DNA from: Polychytrium aggregatum
Taxonomy: Eukaryota > Chytridiomycota > Chytridiomycetes > Polychytriales
NCBI RefSeq assembly: GCF_025602895.1
Contig: NW_026516219.1
Span: 1-64,000, forward strand
DNA length: 64,000 nucleotides
Direction: 5' to 3'
Under the pieces are notes generated by a model. It saw only the letters and a list, made by a program, of their open reading frames with translations. It ran no database searches and was not told the origin of the DNA. The first letter of the stretch is position 1. Each line of letters begins with the position of its first letter. The position numbers and the translations under genes were made by a program. Of the stretch, positions 10,347 through 20,637 are shown in pieces.

Positions 10347-11137
10347 TGTTAGAGTCCGAAGGGGACTCAACGGCAAAAGAAGAAGTGAGCTCGAAGTGAG
10401 CTCAGGGAAGGCAAGGGTAAAGTCCGAAGTGGACTCGGAGAGGGAGCGAGGGAAGCAAAGATCCGTTCAAGATAAGACTAGTCTCGAAATGAGACGTGAG
10501 GAACACTCAGAGAATAAAGTAGAAGGCACTTTATTTAGTCCTATTTTGAACGCTGAGGTTCGACTACACATCGCGGGGGTCAGGCTATTTATAGACAAGT
10601 CCGGACTTGGCAGCGAAGGGCGGCCAAGGGAGGGAAAAGTGGGCGATCGAGCAGGGCGAAGGGGGCGATGCACGAACGAGGGCCGAGAAGGACCACCGAG
10701 ACAGGCAGAGAACCAAAGCGAGGGAGGCGCAAGCAAAAGCGAAGCACCTGGCAGGAGAAACGTGCAAAGGCGAAGCAATGTGACTCAACGTCCAAGAAGC
10801 GGATTGGTCAAGTATAAGGTTGGGGCAAATGCATGCGAGATGAACAAGAGATCGGGGCGGTCAGGCAGGTCATGAGTCACCGGTGGTGGGACACATGACC
10901 GGCAGCCGAATTGCAACCAATCGCAGCAAGGCGCGTGCACAAACAAACCGGCGCGTGCGAAGAAGACAAAGGAAGCGGAGCAGCGCGGGGAAACGGAAGT
11001 GCGGAAGGAGCGGAAATGGCAGGCAAAAGGCGGAAAATTGGAGGGGAACTGCAAAGCTACACACAAACAAACAGAAAGGCAAAAGAACAGCCAAGTGTGC
11101 AGTCAAAGTGGAGAACAAGCAGAAGCTATCCCTAACA
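10347..11137 (-). repeat. Gypsy-2 5' LTR
   Basis: 791-bp partner of 4719-5509, ending in TGTTAG/CTAACA and followed by the second GCTGG. As the 5' LTR of a minus-strand element it drives transcription toward lower coordinates. Confidence 0.95.
10586..10593 (-). promoter_or_regulatory. Gypsy-2 LTR TATA box
   Basis: TATAAATA on the minus strand, with its first T 39 bp upstream of the first base of the self-primer complement (10554). The spacing equals that in Gypsy-1, which supports transcription starting at the primer. Confidence 0.7.
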
Positions 11138-11142
11138 GCTGG
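11138..11142. repeat. Target-site duplication of Gypsy-2, right copy
   Basis: GCTGG directly after the 5' LTR, matching 4714-4718. Confidence 0.95.
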
Positions 11143-11270
11143 AGAGTCGGCGAGAGCCGCAACAGGGGCGTGTGAGCCTGCTTGTACGCCCACTGCCGGG
11201 TACCGCATGGTACTGATGGCTTGTTGAATATTCCTGAATATACAACTATTGTAAACAAAAAAAAAAAAAA
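11138..11270 (+). mobile_element. LINE unit A, right part with oligo(A) tail
   Basis: Continues the sequence interrupted at 4718: the last codons of the RT frame (ending in a GTG-TGA at about 11173), the short 3' UTR and an oligo(A) tail of 14 A (11257-11270). It is the same as the corresponding end of units B to D. Unit B begins at the next base. Confidence 0.95.
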
Positions 11271-14200
11271 GAGAGCTCGCGGATGCGTACCAGTTGGATA
11301 GTTCGGACGAGGCACTGGAACGACTAGTGGCCCACTACGGCTCGGTCTCGGCCCATAGCCGAGATACAGGAGAGCAGTACGACCGGACAACCAGACCGGC
11401 AGGGCCAGAGGGAACCCCCCGGCCTCTCACTGAGGACCAGTACCTTCCACAATTCGACATCCAGGACATCATCGCGGCCATCCGGGCGTCCCCCAAGATG
11501 AAGGCCTGTGGGTCAGACAGAATCAAAAGCGAGTTGCTGCACCCAGTGGCACCGGTGCTTGCCGAGTGGCTCCAGATCATCATGAAGGCGGCGGTCAAAG
11601 CTTCGGTTGTCCCCGTGTCGTGGAACGAAGTGTTGATCCACCCCGTGTACAAAAACAAAGGATCAATACTTGACCCGGCAATGTACAGGCCAATCGGATT
11701 GACACAAGTGCTCCGCAAGATAGCGGAGCGCATCCTCCTCCCGTACCTCACAAAGGAAATTGGGACGATGGACATTGTCCAGGGAGGATTCCGACCAGGA
11801 CGAGGCACGCTCGACCAGGTCTACTCCCTGGACAGCCTGATTCGGATGAAGAGGCTCCAAGGCTTGGAGTACTCCTTGGTGTTCCTGGACATCAAGGCGG
11901 CGTACGACACCGTCTGGAGGGAACGCCTGTGGGAAAAAATCAAAGATAGAGGAGCAAGCTCGACCGCACTCGGGATCCTCAAGGCGCTGTTTGATAGGAC
12001 AATGGTGAGAGTCGCCAGCAAGGGACGTCGGTCAGAACCTGTGTGGCTCCAAAAAGGGCTCATACAGGGATCTGTACTGAGTCCCTTGCTGTTCAGCGCT
12101 TTCATCGATGACTTACCAGAGCTCCTGAGACGGGGCACAACCAGCGCCGACGAAGACCTAGAGCTCTCAACCAGCACGGTGTCGACAATCAAGGTCAACT
12201 CGTTATGGTTCGCCGACGATGGAGTACTTGTCGCAAGTCCAGCTTCGACACAGAAGCTCCTGGATATATGCGAACGACACAGCACCGAAAACAGGTACAA
12301 GTTCGCACCAAGCAAATGCGAGATCATCCTCTCGACCAACTACCCCGCCGCGACAACCAAGGCCACTCTCTACGGAGAAGAGCTGCCGACGGCGAAAGAG
12401 TTCAAATACCTTGGAACGATCATCGACGCCAACGGGTTCCGAGTCGATCGACAAGTCGACCACCTGGTCGAGAAAGCCAACATGGCCGTGAAGAGCATCG
12501 TCAAGCTTGGAATCAGGCTCGGAGGAGCGTCTGCAAGGACCATCGTGAGAACTTACCGAGCCTTCATCAGGCCAAGGCTCGAATACGGCCTGGCACTGGA
12601 CCTCCTACCCGAGGCACAGCAAGAACGAATCGACAAGGTCCAGACAAATGCACTGAGGGCAATGTTCAGAGTCGGCCCTGGGACATCGGCCGGAGCCATG
12701 CATCTGAGCTGTGGACTGCCAAAACTGTCCATGAGAATCAAGATCCTGACCTTCCAAACCTGGACGAGATGGGAAGACGCGTCCTCCGATCACATCAAGC
12801 TCATAGCACTGATCATGAGAAACACAATCAGACACCCCCACCACCCCAACCAATTCCTTGGCTACCAAGTGATGGAAGACCCGTATTGGGTCAAACTAAT
12901 GCGCAGACTAGACTCGGACCAAAGCCTAACCGCAACCGAGGCCTTCCTGGGGAAGGAAGGAGCGCAACGGAAACCGACCAGCCCAGTCCCACGATCAACA
13001 CCAGAACAGATCGAGATCGTCACGGGACTCATCATGGTCCCACTATCCACCTCGCAACGACGCAGACGGCTGCTCGGGAACGGGCTCTCCGGGATCACGA
13101 GTAGTGAGGAAGGATCCCACAACCGAACAAACCGACAGAATACCACCACGATGAATGAGGACGCTGTCACCACACCCATCAAGGAGCTCATGCTCACTGA
13201 GCATATGAGAACAGCGTTTCGAGGGAATCAACAGCTGACGGCGGCATGCACACCGTCAACCCAGATGTCAGGTCTCTGGATGGCGGAAGGGTACCAAGGA
13301 TCCAAACCCATCCTCGAGCTCATGGTTCGGTGGAGACTCGGAGCCTTCCCGGGCCATCACACAGGCCGGCTTCAAATATGCCGACAATGTTCGACAAACG
13401 GAGCCACCGTGGAGTTCAACCGCACCCACGCACAGCGGTGCATCGACCCAAGAGGGATCCTCCCGAGGAAGGTGCGCCAACTTCAACGATCACACCCAGC
13501 ATGGGTGGAGCCTCAGACCATCGGAGTGGGACCAGTCGACAAGCTGCTGGACCTGATCACCTTTGAGCAACAGAAAGCAAGACAGAAGAACCACGAGGAC
13601 ACTGACGGTGGAGCGGATTGCAGGCCACCACCAATCGTGTCCGACACCACGTCGGATGGGGAGACCAGCATTGACGAAGCAGTCTCGGATGACGACGGGG
13701 AGTCGCTCTGGTACCCACATCGAGAGGTGCTGGCACGACTGGAGCGACTCCGGCTGACCGACGACGACTCAACAGACCTGAGCTCCGAAATGAGCTCGGT
13801 GCCAGACTGGGAATTGAATCTGGAGAGAGATCTGGACTTTTCCTTCCTCACCAACATCGACGACGACCTGCCCAGCCACGGATGGGACTGGGAGAGCGAT
13901 CCAGAGTGTCGACTTGCTCTCGAACACAACACCAAGCATCGATCTGATCGACGATGCCGATCTGAGCCCGGACCTGGTCTCGGACGACGACCTCGGACTC
14001 GGAGACACACCGTTCCCAACGACCAGCAGGAGAGGCAGCCCTCCCCCCACACGGAGCAATGACAGAGTGACTGGAGTGCTGAGAGGCATGAGGCCACGAC
14101 AGCGACCCCAACGAACAAAGCCGTGGATGGGCTTTGAGGAGATCCCGGAGAGGAGCTCCCATGGCCAGAGAGAAAGGGTCCCCGAGCGGGACCTGGAGAC

Positions 14201-14393
14201 ATGCGAGTCCCTGTGGGACCTATTGGAGGAAGTGTTCACCCGCATGGCTCGCCGTGTGGGCTGGAGAGTCGGCGAGAGCCGCAACAGGGGCGTGTGAGCC
14301 TGCTTGTACGCCCACTGCCGGGTACCGCATGGTACTGATGGCTTGTTGAATATTCCTGAATATACAACTATTGTAAACAAAAAAAAAAAAAAA
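11271..14393 (+). mobile_element. LINE unit B (tandem copy)
   Basis: A 3,123-bp unit that starts GAGAGCTCGCGG right after the tail of unit A and ends in 15 A. Unit structure: a short lead-in, an RT frame, a 3' UTR of about 100 bp and oligo(A). No separate target-site duplication interrupts the unit joints. There is no apurinic-type endonuclease domain ahead of the RT. Confidence 0.95.
11294..14062 (+). pseudogene. LINE unit B reverse transcriptase, C-terminal frameshift
   Basis: Same RT protein as units C and D for about 870 residues. An extra T near 13900 (GAGCGATCCAG against GAGCGACCAG) then shifts the frame and ends it at 14062 with an unrelated tail. The shift lies after the RT core and the C-terminal CCHC motif, so only the acidic C-terminal region is lost. 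The frame is open from the preceding oligo(A) tract and opens with TTG at 11294; the first ATG is at 11498, 68 codons in. Confidence 0.85.
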
Positions 14394-17300
14394 GAGAGCT
14401 CGCGGATGCGTACCAGTTGGATAGTTCGGACGAGGCACTGGAACGACTAGTGGCCCACTACGGCTCGGTCTCGGCCCATAGCCGAGATACAGGAGAGCAG
14501 TACGACCGGACAACCAGACCGGCAGGGCCAGAGGGAACCCCCCGGCCTCTCACTGAGGACCAGTACCTTCCACAATTCGACATCCAGGACATCATCGCGG
14601 CCATCCGGGCGTCCCCCAAGATGAAGGCCTGTGGGTCAGACAGAATCAAAAGCGAGTTGCTGCACCCAGTGGCACCGGTGCTTGCCGAGTGGCTCCAGAT
14701 CATCATGAAGGCGGCGGTCAAAGCTTCGGTTGTCCCCGTGTCGTGGAACGAAGTGTTGATCCACCCCGTGTACAAAAACAAAGGATCAATACTTGACCCG
14801 GCAATGTACAGGCCAATCGGATTGACACAAGTGCTCCGCAAGATAGCGGAGCGCATCCTCCTCCCGTACCTCACAAAGGAAATTGGGACGATGGACATTG
14901 TCCAGGGAGGATTCCGACCAGGACGAGGCACGCTCGACCAGGTCTACTCCCTGGACAGCCTGATTCGGATGAAGAGGCTCCAAGGCTTGGAGTACTCCTT
15001 GGTGTTCCTGGACATCAAGGCGGCGTACGACACCGTCTGGAGGGAACGCCTGTGGGAAAAAATCAAAGATAGAGGAGCAAGCTCGACCGCACTCGGGATC
15101 CTCAAGGCGCTGTTTGATAGGACAATGGTGAGAGTCGCCAGCAAGGGACGTCGGTCAGAACCTGTGTGGCTCCAAAAAGGGCTCATACAGGGATCTGTAC
15201 TGAGTCCCTTGCTGTTCAGCGCTTTCATCGATGACTTACCAGAGCTCCTGAGACAGGGCACAACCAGCGCCGACGAAGACCTAGAGCTCTCAACCAGCAC
15301 GGTGTCGACAATCAAGGTCAACTCGTTATGGTTCGCCGACGATGGAGTACTTGTCGCAAGTCCAGCTTCGACACAGAAGCTCCTGGATATATGCGAACGA
15401 CACAGCACCGAAAACAGGTACAAGTTCGCACCAAGCAAATGCGAGATCATCCTCTCGACCAACTACCCCGCCGCGACCACCAAGGCCACTCTCTACGGAG
15501 AAGAGCTGCCGACGGCGAAAGAGTTCAAATACCTTGGAACGATCATCGACGCCAACGGGTTCCGAGTCGATCGACAAGTCGACCACCTGGTCGAGAAAGC
15601 CAACATGGCCGTGAAGAGCATCGTCAAGCTTGGAATCAGGCTCGGAGGAGCGTCTGCAAGGACCATCGTGAGAACTTACCGAGCCTTCATCAGGCCAAGG
15701 CTCGAATACGGCCTGGCACTGGACCTCCTACCCGAGGCACAGCAAGAACGAATCGACAAGGTCCAGACAAATGCACTGAGGGCAATGTTCAGAGTCGGCC
15801 CTGGGACATCGGCCGGAGCCATGCATCTGAGCTGTGGACTGCCAAAACTGTCCATGAGAATCAAGATCCTGACCTTCCAAACCTGGACGAGATGGGAAGA
15901 CGCGTCCTCCGATCACATCAAGCTCATAGCACTGATCATGAGAAACACAATCAGACACCCCCACCACCCCAACCAATTCCTTGGCTACCAAGTGATGGAA
16001 GACCCGTATTGGGTCAAACTAATGCGCAGACTAGACTCGGACCAAAGCCTAACCGCAACCGAGGCCTTCCTGGGGAAGGAAGGAGCGCAACGGAAACCGA
16101 CCAGCCCAGTCCCACGATCAACACCAGAACAGATCGAGATCGTCACGGGACTCATCATGGTCCCACTATCCACCTCGCAACGACGCAGACGGCTGCTCGG
16201 GAACGGGCTCTCCGGGATCACGAGTAGTGAGGAAGGATCCCACAACCGAACAAACCGACAGAGTACCACCACGATGAATGAGGACGCTGTCACCACACCC
16301 ATCAAGGAGCTCATGCTCACTGAGCATATGAGAACAGCGTTTCGAGGGAATCAACAGCTGACGGCGGCATGCACACCGTCAACCCAGATGTCAGGTCTCT
16401 GGATGGCGGAAGGGTACCAAGGATCCAAACCCATCCTCGAGCTCATGGTTCGGTGGAGACTCGGAGCCTTCCCGGGCCATCACACAGGCCGGCTTCAAAT
16501 ATGCCGACAATGTTCGACAAACGGAGCCACCGTGGAGTTCAACCGCACCCACGCACAGCGGTGCATCGACCCAAGAGGGATCCTCCCGAGGAAGGTGCGC
16601 CAACTTCAACGATCACACCCAGCATGGGTGGAGCCTCAGACCATCGGAGTGGGACCAGTCGACAAGCTGCTGGACCTGATCACCTTTGAGCAACAGAAAG
16701 CAAGACAGAAGAACCACGAGGACACTGACGGTGGAGCGGATTGCAGGCCACCACCAATCGTGTCCGACACCACGTCGGAGGGGGAGACCAGCATTGACGA
16801 AGCAGTCTCGGATGACGACGGGGAGTCGCTCTGGTACCCACATCGAGAGGTGCTGGCACGACTGGAGCGACTCCGGCTGACCGACGACGACTCAACAGAC
16901 CTGAGCTCCGAAATGAGCTCGGTGCCAGACTGGGAATTGAATCTGGAGAGAGATCTGGACTTTTCCTTCCTCACCAACATCGACGACGACCTGCCCAGCC
17001 ACGGATGGGATTGGCAGAGCGACCAGAGTGTCGACTTGCTCTCGAACACAACACCAAGCATCGATCTGATCGACGATGCCGATCTGAGCCCGGACCTGGT
17101 CTCGGACGACGACCTCGGACTCGGAGACACACCGTTCCCAACGACCAGCAGGAGAGGCAGCCCTCCCCCCACACGGAGCAATGACAGAGTGACTGGAGTG
17201 CTGAGAGGCATGAGGCCACGACAGCGACCCCAACGAACAAAGCCGTGGATGGGCTTTGAGGAGATCCCGGAGAGGAGCTCCCATGGCCAGAGAGAAAGGG

Positions 17301-17514
17301 TCCCCGAGCGGGACCTGGAGACATGCGAGTCCCTGTGGGACCTATTGGAGGAAGTGTTCACCCGCATGGCTCGCCGTGTGGGCTGGAGAGTCGGCGAGAG
17401 CCGCAACAGGGGCGTGTGAGCCTGCTTGTACGCCCACTGCCGGGTACCGCATGGTACTGATGGCTTGTTGAATATTCCTGAATATACAACTATTGTAAAC
17501 AAAAAAAAAAAAAA
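14394..17514 (+). mobile_element. LINE unit C (tandem copy)
   Basis: A 3,121-bp unit with the same first base as units B and D, ending in 14 A. Nearly identical to B and D over its length; differences are scattered single bases. Confidence 0.95.
14417..17419 (+). CDS. LINE reverse transcriptase, unit C (1000 codons, 5' open)
   Basis: Non-LTR reverse transcriptase. Motifs by residue: YRPIGLTQVL (131-140), GGFRPGRGTLDQV (164-176), motif A LDIKAAYD (198-205), motif B GLIQGSVLSPLLF (255-267), catalytic FADD (306-309), KCEIILS (341-347) and KYLGTIID (371-378). A thumb-like helical region follows, then a CX2CX12HX3C finger (C696, C699, H712, C716) and an Asp/Ser-rich C-terminus. The frame is open from the upstream oligo(A) without an ATG and begins formally at a TTG; the first ATG is residue 69 (14621). 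No endonuclease domain precedes the RT, so the protein is either N-terminally truncated or from an endonuclease-less element. The exact clade needs a phylogeny. Confidence 0.9.
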   Translation: MDSSDEALERLVAHYGSVSAHSRDTGEQYDRTTRPAGPEGTPRPLTEDQYLPQFDIQDIIAAIRASPKMKACGSDRIKSELLHPVAPVLAEWLQIIMKAAVKASVVPVSWNEVLIHPVYKNKGSILDPAMYRPIGLTQVLRKIAERILLPYLTKEIGTMDIVQGGFRPGRGTLDQVYSLDSLIRMKRLQGLEYSLVFLDIKAAYDTVWRERLWEKIKDRGASSTALGILKALFDRTMVRVASKGRRSEPVWLQKGLIQGSVLSPLLFSAFIDDLPELLRQGTTSADEDLELSTSTVSTIKVNSLWFADDGVLVASPASTQKLLDICERHSTENRYKFAPSKCEIILSTNYPAATTKATLYGEELPTAKEFKYLGTIIDANGFRVDRQVDHLVEKANMAVKSIVKLGIRLGGASARTIVRTYRAFIRPRLEYGLALDLLPEAQQERIDKVQTNALRAMFRVGPGTSAGAMHLSCGLPKLSMRIKILTFQTWTRWEDASSDHIKLIALIMRNTIRHPHHPNQFLGYQVMEDPYWVKLMRRLDSDQSLTATEAFLGKEGAQRKPTSPVPRSTPEQIEIVTGLIMVPLSTSQRRRRLLGNGLSGITSSEEGSHNRTNRQSTTTMNEDAVTTPIKELMLTEHMRTAFRGNQQLTAACTPSTQMSGLWMAEGYQGSKPILELMVRWRLGAFPGHHTGRLQICRQCSTNGATVEFNRTHAQRCIDPRGILPRKVRQLQRSHPAWVEPQTIGVGPVDKLLDLITFEQQKARQKNHEDTDGGADCRPPPIVSDTTSEGETSIDEAVSDDDGESLWYPHREVLARLERLRLTDDDSTDLSSEMSSVPDWELNLERDLDFSFLTNIDDDLPSHGWDWQSDQSVDLLSNTTPSIDLIDDADLSPDLVSDDDLGLGDTPFPTTSRRGSPPPTRSNDRVTGVLRGMRPRQRPQRTKPWMGFEEIPERSSHGQRERVPERDLETCESLWDLLEEVFTRMARRVGWRVGESRNRGV

Positions 17515-20500
17515 GAGAGCTCGCGGATGCGTACCAGTTGGATAGTTCGGACGAGGCACTGGAACGACTAGTGGCCCACTACGGCTCGGTCTCGGCCCAT
17601 AGCCGAGATACAGGAGAGCAGTACGACCGGACAACCAGACCGGCAGGGCCAGAGGGAACCCCCCGGCCTCTCACTGAGGACCAGTACCTTCCACAATTCG
17701 ACATCCAGGACATCATCGCGGCCATCCGGGCGTCCCCCAAGATGAAGGCCTGTGGGTCAGACAGAATCAAAAGCGAGTTGCTGCACCCAGTGGCACCGGT
17801 GCTTGCCGAGTGGCTCCAGATCATCATGAAGGCGGCGGTCAAAGCTTCGGTTGTCCCCGTGTCGTGGAACGAAGTGTTGATCCACCCCGTGTACAAAAAC
17901 AAAGGATCAATACTTGACCCGGCAATGTACAGGCCAATCGGATTGACACAAGTGCTCCGCAAGATAGCGGAGCGCATCCTCCTCCCGTACCTCACAAAGG
18001 AAATTGGGACGATGGACATTGTCCAGGGAGGATTCCGACCAGGACGAGGCACGCTCGACCAGGTCTACTCCCTGGACAGCCTGATTCGGATGAAGAGGCT
18101 CCAAGGCTTGGAGTACTCCTTGGTGTTCCTGGACATCAAGGCGGCGTACGACACCGTCTGGAGGGAACGCCTGTGGGAAAAAATCAAAGATAGAGGAGCA
18201 AGCTCGACCGCACTCGGGATCCTCAAGGCGCTGTTTGATAGGACAATGGTGAGAGTCGCCAGCAAGGGACGTCGGTCAGAACCTGTGTGGCTCCAAAAAG
18301 GGCTCATACAGGGATCTGTACTGAGTCCCTTGCTGTTCAGCGCTTTCATCGATGACTTACCAGAGCTCCTGAGACAGGGCACAACCAGCGCCGACGAAGA
18401 CCTAGAGCTCTCAACCAGCACGGTGTCGACAATCAAGGTCAACTCGTTATGGTTCGCCGACGATGGAGTACTTGTCGCAAGTCCAGCTTCGACACAGAAG
18501 CTCCTGGATATATGCGAACGACACAGCACCGAAAACAGGTACAAGTTCGCACCAAGCAAATGCGAGATCATCCTCTCGACCAACTACCCCGCCGCGACCA
18601 CCAAGGCCACTCTCTACGGAGAAGAGCTGCCGACGGCGAAAGAGTTCAAATACCTTGGAACGATCATCGACGCCAACGGGTTCCGAGTCGATCGACAAGT
18701 CGACCACCTGGTCGAGAAAGCCAACATGGCCGTGAAGAGCATCGTCAAGCTTGGAATCAGGCTCGGAGGAGCGTCTGCAAGGACCATCGTGAGAACTTAC
18801 CGAGCCTTCATCAGGCCAAGGCTCGAATACGGCCTGGCACTGGACCTCCTACCCGAGGCACAGCAAGAACGAATCGACAAGGTCCAGACAAATGCACTGA
18901 GGGCAATGTTCAGAGTCGGCCCTGGGACATCGGCCGGAGCCATGCATCTGAGCTGTGGACTGCCAAAACTGTCCATGAGAATCAAGATCCTGACCTTCCA
19001 AACCTGGACGAGATGGGAAGACGCGTCCTCCGATCACATCAAGCTCATAGCACTGATCATGAGAAACACAATCAGACACCCCCACCACCCCAACCAATTC
19101 CTTGGCTACCAAGTGATGGAAGACCCGTATTGGGTCAAACTAATGCGCAGACTAGACTCGGACCAAAGCCTAACCGCAACCGAGGCCTTCCTGGGGAAGG
19201 AAGGAGCGCAACGGAAACCGACCAGCCCAGTCCCACGATCAACACCAGAACAGATCGAGATCGTCACGGGACTCATCATGGTCCCACTATCCACCTCGCA
19301 ACGACGCAGACGGCTGCTCGGGAACGGGCTCTCCGGGATCACGAGTAGTGAGGAAGGATCCCACAACCGAACAAACCGACAGAGTACCACCACGATGAAT
19401 GAGGACGCTGTCACCACACCCATCAAGGAGCTCATGCTCACTGAGCATATGAGAACAGCGTTTCGAGGGAATCAACAGCTGACGGCGGCATGCACACCGT
19501 CAACCCAGATGTCAGGTCTCTGGATGGCGGAAGGGTACCAAGGATCCAAACCCATCCTCGAGCTCATGGTTCGGTGGAGACTCGGAGCCTTCCCGGGCCA
19601 TCACACAGGCCGGCTTCAAATATGCCGACAATGTTCGACAAACGGAGCCACCGTGGAGTTCAACCGCACCCACGCACAGCGGTGCATCGACCCAAGAGGG
19701 ATCCTCCCGAGGAAGGTGCGCCAACTTCAACGATCACACCCAGCATGGGTGGAGCCTCAGACCATCGGAGTGGGACCAGTCGACAAGCTGCTGGACCTGA
19801 TCACCTTTGAGCAACAGAAAGCAAGACAGAAGAACCACGAGGACACTGACGGTGGAGCGGATTGCAGGCCACCACCAATCGTGTCCGACACCACGTCGGA
19901 TGGGGAGACCAGCATTGACGAAGCAGTCTCGGATGACGACGGGGAGTCGCTCTGGTACCCACATCGAGAGGTGCTGGCACGACTGGAGCGACTCCGGCTG
20001 ACCGACGACGACTCAACAGACCTGAGCTCCGAAATGAGCTCGGTGCCAGACTGGGAATTGAATCTGGAGAGAGATCTGGACTTTTCCTTCCTCACCAACA
20101 TCGACGACGACCTGCCCAGCCACGGATGGGACTGGGAGAGCGACCAGAGTGTCGACTTGCTCTCGGACACAACACCAAGCATCGATCTGATCGACGATGC
20201 CGATCTGAGCCCGGACCTGGTCTCGGACGACGACCTCGGACTCGGAGACACACCGTTCCCAACGACCAGCAGGAGAGGCAGCCTTCTCCCCACACCGAGC
20301 AGTGACAGAGCGACTGGGGCGCTCAGGGCCACGAGGCCACGACAGCGACCCCAACGAACAAAGCCGTGGATGGGCTTTGAGGAGATCCCGGAGAGGAGCT
20401 CCCATGGCCAGAGAGAAAGGGTCCCCGAGCGGGACCTGGAGACATGCGAGTCCCTGTGGGACCTCTTGGAGGAAGTGTTCACCCGCATGGCTCGCCGTGT

Positions 20501-20637
20501 GGGCTGGAGAGTCGGCGAGAGCCGCAACAGGGGCGTGTGAGCCTGCTTGTACGCCCACTGCCGGGTACCGCATGGTACTGATGGCTTGTTGAATATTCCT
20601 GAATATACAACTATTGTAAACAAAAAAAAAAAAAAAA
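17515..20637 (+). mobile_element. LINE unit D (last tandem copy)
   Basis: A 3,123-bp unit ending in 16 A, followed by unique sequence. It starts at the same base as B and C. A patch near its 3' end (about 20283-20340) carries roughly a dozen substitutions relative to A to C, while the rest is almost identical. Confidence 0.95.
17538..20540 (+). CDS. LINE reverse transcriptase, unit D (1000 codons, 5' open)
   Basis: Intact frame of the same length as unit C, with all RT motifs (FADD at residues 306-309) and the C-terminal CX2CX12HX3C finger. It differs mostly in the acidic tail, where a diverged patch changes several residues. Like C it lacks an upstream ATG (first ATG at 17742) and lacks an endonuclease domain. 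Whether it can be translated in this context is unknown. Confidence 0.9.
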   Translation: MDSSDEALERLVAHYGSVSAHSRDTGEQYDRTTRPAGPEGTPRPLTEDQYLPQFDIQDIIAAIRASPKMKACGSDRIKSELLHPVAPVLAEWLQIIMKAAVKASVVPVSWNEVLIHPVYKNKGSILDPAMYRPIGLTQVLRKIAERILLPYLTKEIGTMDIVQGGFRPGRGTLDQVYSLDSLIRMKRLQGLEYSLVFLDIKAAYDTVWRERLWEKIKDRGASSTALGILKALFDRTMVRVASKGRRSEPVWLQKGLIQGSVLSPLLFSAFIDDLPELLRQGTTSADEDLELSTSTVSTIKVNSLWFADDGVLVASPASTQKLLDICERHSTENRYKFAPSKCEIILSTNYPAATTKATLYGEELPTAKEFKYLGTIIDANGFRVDRQVDHLVEKANMAVKSIVKLGIRLGGASARTIVRTYRAFIRPRLEYGLALDLLPEAQQERIDKVQTNALRAMFRVGPGTSAGAMHLSCGLPKLSMRIKILTFQTWTRWEDASSDHIKLIALIMRNTIRHPHHPNQFLGYQVMEDPYWVKLMRRLDSDQSLTATEAFLGKEGAQRKPTSPVPRSTPEQIEIVTGLIMVPLSTSQRRRRLLGNGLSGITSSEEGSHNRTNRQSTTTMNEDAVTTPIKELMLTEHMRTAFRGNQQLTAACTPSTQMSGLWMAEGYQGSKPILELMVRWRLGAFPGHHTGRLQICRQCSTNGATVEFNRTHAQRCIDPRGILPRKVRQLQRSHPAWVEPQTIGVGPVDKLLDLITFEQQKARQKNHEDTDGGADCRPPPIVSDTTSDGETSIDEAVSDDDGESLWYPHREVLARLERLRLTDDDSTDLSSEMSSVPDWELNLERDLDFSFLTNIDDDLPSHGWDWESDQSVDLLSDTTPSIDLIDDADLSPDLVSDDDLGLGDTPFPTTSRRGSLLPTPSSDRATGALRATRPRQRPQRTKPWMGFEEIPERSSHGQRERVPERDLETCESLWDLLEEVFTRMARRVGWRVGESRNRGV

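Larger units (their letters stand above)
4719..11137 (-). mobile_element. Gypsy-2: complete chromovirus LTR retrotransposon
   Basis: A 6,419-bp minus-strand element with LTRs at 4719-5509 and 10347-11137, 791 bp each and identical as far as read by eye. They end in the inverted repeat TGTTAG/CTAACA and are flanked by GCTGG. The internal order, from high to low coordinates, is PBS, gag, zinc-knuckle remnant, protease, reverse transcriptase, RNase H, integrase, chromodomain, polypurine tract. The order RT-RH-IN and the C-terminal chromodomain place it among Ty3/gypsy chromoviruses, whose integrases are directed to methylated-H3 chromatin. Several frameshifts break the coding region despite the identical LTRs. 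Confidence 0.95.

Noticed and set aside
2165-20637. Target-site duplication around the whole LINE array
   Set aside because: The left edge is a Gypsy-1 LTR, and no convincing match to the sequence after 20637 was found.
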